10,306 nt of DNA from Actinomycetota bacterium. Lineage in GTDB: Bacteria > Actinomycetota > Acidimicrobiia > Acidimicrobiales > JAHWLA01. This document shows positions 7,081 to 10,306 of this stretch, in pieces. Position 1 is the first letter of the stretch. The number at the start of each line of letters is the position of its first letter. The notes under the pieces are model-generated. The model saw only the letters and a program-made list of their open reading frames with translations. It had not been told where the DNA came from and did not search any database. The stretch lies in the NCBI GenBank assembly GCA_019347595.1, contig JAHWLA010000084.1:1-10306 (forward strand). The letters run 5' to 3'. The position numbers were made by a program, and so were the translations under genes.

Positions 7081-7557
7081 ATGAGCACCACGGCGCAGTT
7101 GCCCACGGTCGACGAGCACGAGATCACCGTGGCCGCGCCCGTCGACACCGTATGGCGCGCCGTGCTCGATGCGCTCGACCGCGGGTTCTCAGGCACGGGC
7201 GCCGCCGCCTATGCCCGCGTCGTCGGCTGCGAGCCCTCCACTGCCTCGGGCCCGCGCCCACTGGCCGAGGGCTCCACCATGCCCGGCTTCCGAGTCGTCG
7301 GCGCCGACCACGGCCGCAGGCTCACGCTGGAGGGCCGACACCGCTTCTCGACCTACGCCCTCGTCTTCCACGTCGACCCGCTCGACGCCGGTCGTTGTCG
7401 CGTGCGGGCCGAGAGCCGGGCCGCCTTTCCCGGGCCGGCGGGCGCCGCGTACCGACTGCTCGTCGTCGGCACGGGCGGGCACGCCGTCGCCGTCCGGCGC
7501 CTGCTCCGCGGCATCGGGCGCCGGGCGGAGCAGCAGGCGGGCGCGGCGCGGGCGTAA
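7081..7557 (+). CDS. SRPBCC-superfamily protein of unknown ligand
   Basis: This is a 158-aa cytoplasmic protein with no signal peptide. It starts with a strand typical of the START/polyketide-cyclase-like fold (EHEITVAAPVDTVWRAVLDAL), has the middle strands PGFRVVGADHGRRLTLEGRHRFSTYALVFHV and RCRVRAESRAAF, and ends in the long helix that closes the hydrophobic pocket (PAGAAYRLLVVGTGGHAVAVRRLLRGIGRRAEQ). The arrangement fits the SRPBCC superfamily, perhaps near DUF2867. These proteins bind small hydrophobic ligands, but nothing here reveals which. ATG 7081 was preferred over an upstream in-frame ATG at 7012 because GGAGG lies 5 nt before it and the extra residues lack fold character. The gene ends 7 nt before the convergent anti-sigma gene and stands alone. 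Confidence 0.8.
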   Translation: MSTTAQLPTVDEHEITVAAPVDTVWRAVLDALDRGFSGTGAAAYARVVGCEPSTASGPRPLAEGSTMPGFRVVGADHGRRLTLEGRHRFSTYALVFHVDPLDAGRCRVRAESRAAFPGPAGAAYRLLVVGTGGHAVAVRRLLRGIGRRAEQQAGAARA

Positions 7558-7574
7558 GCGCCGGTCAGCGGCGC
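7558..7574. terminator. Short hairpin between convergent genes
   Basis: GCGCCG (7558-7563) and CGGCGC (7569-7574) form a 6-bp stem with a 5-nt loop in the 7-nt gap between the SRPBCC gene and the anti-sigma gene, overlapping the anti-sigma stop codon. Given the convergent layout it could help termination on both strands, but it is short, has no T-run, and in DNA this GC-rich could arise by chance. Confidence 0.3.
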
Positions 7575-8245
7575 GACGCCGTGATGTGCGCGGTGGCGAC
7601 CACTCGGCCGTCGTCGGCCACGATGCGCATCGCCGTCGCCTGCAACAGGGCCTCGTCGATACCGGTCGCCCACGAGCCGCCCGCCACGTCTCGGTAGCCC
7701 CAGCTTCCGACGACGACGCTTGTCCCATCCGGGAGCACCAGCTCGCACAAGCGCGTGCCGCCCGAGCGGGCCGGTCTGTCCACAGTGATGAGGACGTGCG
7801 GGCGGGGCGAGGGGTCGAGCTCGACCGTCCCGACCGGCACACCGGAGGCCGACACGATGATGCCGCTGCGAACGACGACGGGCGGGGGCCCGTTGCGGCC
7901 GAGCACCACGCCCGCGCCGAGGGCGACGACCACGGCGGCGGCCGCCAGAAGCACGCGAAGGCGAAACCGCCGGGGACCGTCCCGGCTGTCGGTGCCTCCG
8001 TCAGCGGCCTCCATCCTGGCCAGCGCGCGCGACTCGAACCCGGGCGGCGGCTCGACGGCGGGGGCCAGCAGGAGCAACCGGTCGGCGACGGCCGCCAGTT
8101 CGTCGAGCTGGGCTTCGCAGCGTGCGCACGTGGCGGCGTGGGTCAGGAGCTCGCTGCGGCGGGGCTCGGCCACACCGTCGACAGCCAGCTCGTCCACGGC
8201 GGCGTCGAAGTCGCGACAGGTGACGGGGACGCACGCCTCGTTCAT
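7565..8245 (-). CDS. Membrane anti-sigma factor with zinc-binding (ZAS) domain
   Basis: This is a 226-aa single-pass membrane protein that holds the adjacent ECF sigma factor inactive. The N-terminal cytoplasmic domain carries the zinc-associated anti-sigma motif HxxxCxxC (His36, Cys40, Cys43), with Cys10 as a possible fourth ligand. A Pro-rich linker leads to one membrane segment (about 96-116, VLLAAAAVVVALGAGVVLG). The outer domain of about 110 residues (117-226) includes PHVLITVDRPAR, CELVLPDGTSVVVGSWGYRDV and IDEALLQATAMRIV. The arrangement is that of SigK/RskA-type pairs, but the outer domain is not clearly RskA. Its single Cys167 is too little to claim a thiol switch. The start, ATG 8245, overlaps the sigma stop by 4 nt (ATGA), giving coupled translation and matched amounts. 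The frame stays open upstream of 8245 as a shadow of the sigma gene. Confidence 0.9.
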   Translation of the reverse strand: MNEACVPVTCRDFDAAVDELAVDGVAEPRRSELLTHAATCARCEAQLDELAAVADRLLLLAPAVEPPPGFESRALARMEAADGGTDSRDGPRRFRLRVLLAAAAVVVALGAGVVLGRNGPPPVVVRSGIIVSASGVPVGTVELDPSPRPHVLITVDRPARSGGTRLCELVLPDGTSVVVGSWGYRDVAGGSWATGIDEALLQATAMRIVADDGRVVATAHITASRR

Positions 8246-8811
8246 CGCTCCACCTCGGCGGCGGCCGCGGCGCGCAGCTTGAGGAGCCCCGTCCGCAGGC
8301 GGGTCTTGGCCGTCGGCACGGGGACGCCCTCCATGACGCCGATCTCGACGGCCGTGCGCCCGCCGATGGTGGCGAGCAGCACGGCTCGGCGCTGCTCGGC
8401 AGGCAGGGCCTCGAGCTCGCGACGCAACCGCGCCAGTTGGTCGGTCGCCAGGGCTGCCGCCTGCGGGTCGACGAAGTCGCTCGGTGGGAGCAGGCCGGCC
8501 ACCGTGGCCGGGTCCATCGGGACCGTCCGCCTGACCCGGATGGCGTCGATAGCCACGTGGCGGGTGATGGCGAGCAGCCAGGTGGCGACCGAGCCGCGGC
8601 GCCCGTCGTAGGAGGCGGCATGGCGCCACGCCCGCTCGAACGCCTGCTGGGCCGCATCCTCGGCCAGCGTCTCGTCGGCCGTGACGATGACGGCCAGCCC
8701 GTAGACCCGGCGCTGGAACCGCCGCACGAACACGGCAGCCGCCCCCGGCTCGCTCAGCGCCATGGCGGCCAGGAGCGCTTCGTCGGAGAGCCGGTCGAGG
8801 CGCGCAGGCAT
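8242..8811 (-). CDS. ECF-family RNA polymerase sigma factor
   Basis: This is a 189-aa ECF sigma factor that directs RNA polymerase to promoters of its regulon. Sigma region 2 spans about 25-95 (FVRRFQRRVYGLAVIV, EDAAQQAFERAWRHAASYD, GSVATWLLAITRHVAIDAIR). Region 4 spans about 125-182, with helix-turn-helix GRTAVEIGVMEGVPVPTAKT followed by RLRTGLLKLR. The order and the linked anti-sigma resemble SigK-type systems. The start, ATG 8811, has no ribosome binding site, but a promoter-like -10 sits only 11-14 nt upstream, so the mRNA is probably leaderless or nearly so; GTG 8814 is an alternative. An in-frame ATG at 8859 is unlikely because it lies at the predicted -35. The divergent lipoproteins are the probable regulon. 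Confidence 0.93.
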   Translation of the reverse strand: MPARLDRLSDEALLAAMALSEPGAAAVFVRRFQRRVYGLAVIVTADETLAEDAAQQAFERAWRHAASYDGRRGSVATWLLAITRHVAIDAIRVRRTVPMDPATVAGLLPPSDFVDPQAAALATDQLARLRRELEALPAEQRRAVLLATIGGRTAVEIGVMEGVPVPTAKTRLRTGLLKLRAAAAAEVER

Positions 8812-8822
8812 CACGGCAACTG

Positions 8823-8877
8823 TACGAACGGGGGCGCCGAAAAGATTGCCGCAATCCATTTGGGCGGTTTGCTCGTA
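8823..8877. promoter_or_regulatory. Mirror-symmetric divergent ECF-type promoter pair
   Basis: The palindrome GATTGC-C-GCAATC (8844-8856) is centred at 8850. On the plus strand CAATCC (8852-8857) is followed after exactly 16 nt by CGTA (8874-8877). On the minus strand CAATCT (8848-8843) is followed after exactly 16 nt by CGTA (8826-8823). Both CGTA boxes are preceded by T and start 24 nt from the centre. A -35/-10 pair with 16-nt spacing and a CGT-containing -10 is characteristic of ECF sigma promoters. One half would serve the sigma/anti-sigma operon, the other the lipoprotein pair. The pattern is seen directly; recognition by the linked sigma factor is inferred. Confidence 0.65.
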
Positions 8878-8928
8878 GTTCACGGACAGATCCGCCACCG
8901 AAGGCGCCCCGACCAGGAAGGACCCCGC

Positions 8929-9432
8929 ATGCGCCGCTCTCGGCTGTTCGCCCTCGTCCCGCTCGTTGCGCTCGTTGCGCTCGCCTTGGCGGCGTGCGGG
9001 GACTCGTCCGACACCACGACGACCGGCTCGCAGGACACCTCGTCGACGAGCGCGGCGGCGTCGGGCACCGTCAGGGTGGCCGACTCGTCGCTCGGCGACA
9101 TCCTCGTCGACGAGCGGGGGATGACCCTCTACCTGTTCACCAACGACTCCGAGGGCACCAGCGTGTGCGAGGGCTCGTGCGCCGAGCTGTGGCCGCCGCT
9201 CAGGGCGGACGGCGGCCCCACCGGAGGCGCCGGCGTCGACGGAGCGAAGCTGTCGACGATCACCCGCCCCGACGGCTCCACCCAGGTGGCGTACGCAGGG
9301 CACCCGCTCTACTTCTACGCCAAGGACTCGGCGCCCGGTGACGTGACCGGGCAGAACGTCGGCGGGGTGTGGTTCGCCGTCCGGCCCGACGGGACGCCGG
9401 TGAGCGGCCAGTCGGAGAGCACGGACTACTGA
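8929..9432 (+). CDS. Lipoprotein with two Yx(F/W/Y)xxD motifs (COG4315-like)
   Basis: This is a 167-aa lipoprotein anchored on the outer face of the membrane. The signal peptide ends in the lipobox LAAC (lipidated Cys23), followed by a Ser/Thr/Asp linker to about residue 45. The mature part has two copies of the family repeat: YLFTND (68-73), followed by CEGSCAELWPPL with Cys80 and Cys84, and YFYAKD (128-133), followed by VGGVWFAV. This is the secreted-repeat family with the conserved Yx(F/W/Y)xxD motif, whose biochemical role is unsettled. ATG 8929 has ribosome binding site AGGAAGGA 6 nt upstream. It lies divergent to the ECF sigma operon, behind a promoter-like site matching the sigma gene's own, so sigma-controlled expression is likely. 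The cupredoxin gene starts 2 nt after its stop. Confidence 0.92.
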   Translation: MRRSRLFALVPLVALVALALAACGDSSDTTTTGSQDTSSTSAAASGTVRVADSSLGDILVDERGMTLYLFTNDSEGTSVCEGSCAELWPPLRADGGPTGGAGVDGAKLSTITRPDGSTQVAYAGHPLYFYAKDSAPGDVTGQNVGGVWFAVRPDGTPVSGQSESTDY

Positions 9433-9434
9433 CG

Positions 9435-10055
9435 GTGCGCGGCGGCACCAGAGCGGTCGTGGCCGGCCTGTTCGTCGTGACCGCCGCGTGCTCGTCGGGC
9501 GCTGAAGACGCCTCGGACGTGGGCTCGGACGCAGGCGCGGCCGACGCCACGGACGTGGGCTCGGACGCAGGCGCGGCCGACGCCACGGCGTCGACCTCCA
9601 CGTCGGCCCTGGCCACGGATTCCGCCGTGGACACAGGCATGGCGACGTCCACCACCGCGAGCCCGGCCGGCCCCCCGCCCCCGCCCGCCCCGACCACCAC
9701 GGCGCGAGCCGGTGCGCCCGCAGCCCGGCGGGCGCCGTCGACGACGACCGCGGCGCCGCCCACCGCCACGACCGCGCCCCCGACCACCACCGCGCCTCCC
9801 GCCGGCCCGACGGCCGCCATCACCATCCAGAACTTCGCCTTCTCGCCGCCCGTGCTCAACGTCACCGCGGGCACGACGGTGACGGCCACCAACCGCGACA
9901 GCGCCCCGCACTCGTGGACGGCCGACGACGGCAGCTGGGACTCGGGGACGCTGGGCCAGAACGCGTCGTTCAGCCACCGGTTCGGGCGGTCGGGAACGTT
10001 CTCGTACTACTGCGCCATCCACCCGTCGATGAAGGGGACGGTCAACGTGGCGTGA
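9435..10055 (+). CDS. Lipoprotein cupredoxin (plastocyanin-like blue copper protein)
   Basis: This is a 206-aa secreted copper protein. The short signal peptide ends TAAC, giving lipidated Cys19; the -3 Thr is slightly atypical. A long Ala/Asp/Thr/Pro-rich linker (20-125) includes an exact 12-residue tandem repeat. The cupredoxin domain (about 127-206) begins AITIQNFAFSPPVLNVTAGT. All four type-1 copper ligands are visible: His159 in SAPHSW, then Cys193, His196 and Met199 in YYCAIHPSMKG. The role is probably electron transfer or copper binding at the cell surface. The start is GTG 9435, 2 nt after the upstream TGA. GGAGAG about 15 nt upstream is a distant ribosome binding site, so translation is probably coupled. 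GTG 9459 is an alternative but would cut the signal peptide. Co-transcription with the Yx(F/W/Y)xxD lipoprotein suggests a joint redox task. Confidence 0.9.
   Translation: MRGGTRAVVAGLFVVTAACSSGAEDASDVGSDAGAADATDVGSDAGAADATASTSTSALATDSAVDTGMATSTTASPAGPPPPPAPTTTARAGAPAARRAPSTTTAAPPTATTAPPTTTAPPAGPTAAITIQNFAFSPPVLNVTAGTTVTATNRDSAPHSWTADDGSWDSGTLGQNASFSHRFGRSGTFSYYCAIHPSMKGTVNVA
9514..9588 (+). repeat. 36-bp exact tandem duplication in the cupredoxin linker
   Basis: The segment 9514-9549 is repeated exactly at 9550-9585, and the period continues two bases further. In frame it encodes DVGSDAGAADAT twice. The lack of any silent difference indicates a recent duplication or slippage event, so linker length probably varies between strains. 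Confidence 0.95.
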
Positions 10056-10056
10056 C

Positions 10057-10084
10057 GGGCGCGCCGCCGTCGGCGAGCGCGCCC
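10057..10084. terminator. Strong bidirectional hairpin between convergent genes
   Basis: GGGCGCGC (10057-10064) pairs with GCGCGCCC (10077-10084). Inside it CGCC (10065-10068) pairs with GGCG (10072-10075) around a GTC loop, leaving one bulged A. The 12-bp stem fills most of the 41-nt gap between the cupredoxin stop and the stop of the convergent gene. There is no T-run on either side. Its position between converging genes supports a shared terminator. Confidence 0.6.
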
Positions 10085-10096
10085 CTGCTCCGTCGC

Positions 10097-10306
10097 CTAC
10101 AGCAGGCGGCTCTGCTCGATCAGTTCGGCCGCCTGCTCGGCGCTCACCCACTTGCCCGACTGGGCCGAGAGCTCGTTGCGGTAGGCCTCGAGCTGCCGGG
10201 CCGTCGACGGCCCGTCGCCCCGCTCGGCACTGGCCGAGGCGGCGGCCAGCTTGGCGCACAGCGACCGGGCGATCCCCTTCGACGACACCGCCGCCTGCGT
10301 CGCTTC
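10097..10306 (-). CDS. C-terminal part of a probable secreted protein with FIMAH-like domain (5' end outside window)
   Basis: Only the last 69 residues are in the window, ending at TAG (10099-10097). The frame is open to the right edge and the true start lies beyond it. The GTG at 10288 is internal because the preceding in-frame residues (EATQAA) continue the same helix. The segment is helical: GIARSLCAKLAAASASAERG, then STARQLEAYRNELSAQSGK and SAEQAAELIEQSRLL. The pattern SL.aKL..A......G...A...L.ayrne..aqsGK...A.A..LI matches my recollection of the FIMAH domain, found at the C-terminus of many secreted hydrolases and surface proteins. What the rest of the protein does cannot be seen. It converges on the cupredoxin gene, separated by a hairpin. 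Confidence 0.65.
   Translation of the reverse strand, partial: EATQAAVSSKGIARSLCAKLAAASASAERGDGPSTARQLEAYRNELSAQSGKWVSAEQAAELIEQSRLL

Noticed and set aside
8246..8854. N-terminal extension of the anti-sigma protein by about 200 residues
   Set aside because: It is the sigma gene read in another frame. The ATGA overlap at 8242-8245 and the ZAS domain right after it fix the start.
8857..8859. Upstream ATG as start of the sigma factor
   Set aside because: It lies at the palindromic -35 element, has no ribosome binding site, and would add residues (MDCGNLFGAPVRTVAV) that do not resemble an ECF N-terminus.
8961..8983. 9-bp tandem repeat GCTCGTTGC in the lipoprotein signal sequence
   Set aside because: Two and a half copies encoding Leu-Val-Ala repeats are expected in a hydrophobic signal peptide in GC-rich DNA.
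1..10306. Defence system, CRISPR, prophage or insertion sequence
   Set aside because: No nuclease, transposase, integrase, spaced direct repeats or phage-like genes were found on either strand.

Overview
The window is high-GC DNA from what is most likely a Gram-positive actinobacterium. The signs are G/C-rich third codon positions, GTG and TTG starts, several secreted lipoproteins with Thr/Ala/Pro-rich linkers, a sortase-class-E-like LAxTG surface protein, and an ECF sigma factor paired with a zinc-type anti-sigma factor. An Acidimicrobiia-like lineage is plausible, but the window has no taxonomic marker gene. I see no tRNA, rRNA, CRISPR array or insertion sequence.

Left half, minus strand, about 5076 down to 59: a compact carbohydrate ABC importer operon. 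In transcription order it encodes a MalK/UgpC-type ATPase (TTG start with a good ribosome binding site), a lipoprotein solute-binding protein, a MalF-type permease, a MalG-type permease, and a small Cys-Cys-Phe-Phe protein of unknown function. Gaps are 2 nt, 6 nt, a 1-nt overlap and 28 nt, so one transcript is likely. The binding protein looks most like alpha-glucoside binders (AglE group). The MalF-type subunit carries a large extracytoplasmic insertion with a Cna_B/SdrD_B-like beta-sandwich, in the position of the E. coli MalF P2 loop. The operon ends at a perfect 22-bp inverted repeat (1-48).

Middle, plus strand: a 591-aa secreted protein (5207-6982) has a signal peptide, a Thr-rich stalk, a new-looking ectodomain, a DUF11 repeat and a LAVTG-type cell-wall sorting signal. 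A 158-aa SRPBCC-like protein (7081-7557) follows. The sorting-signal gene is followed by the same 13-nt motif that follows the transporter operon, again leading into an inverted repeat.

Right part: an envelope-stress-type module. An ECF sigma factor and its ZAS anti-sigma factor (8811 down to 7565, ATGA overlap) face away from two lipoproteins: a Yx(F/W/Y)xxD-motif protein (8929-9432) and a cupredoxin (9435-10055). Between the sigma gene and the lipoproteins sits a mirror-symmetric pair of promoter-like sequences: GCAATC(C/T), then TCGTA 15 nt later, on each strand, exactly equidistant from the centre of a 13-nt palindrome. This predicts that the sigma factor drives both its own operon and the lipoprotein pair, and that the sigma mRNA is almost leaderless. 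A strong hairpin (10057-10084) separates the cupredoxin gene from the C-terminal end of a convergent secreted protein with a FIMAH-like domain, which runs off the right edge.
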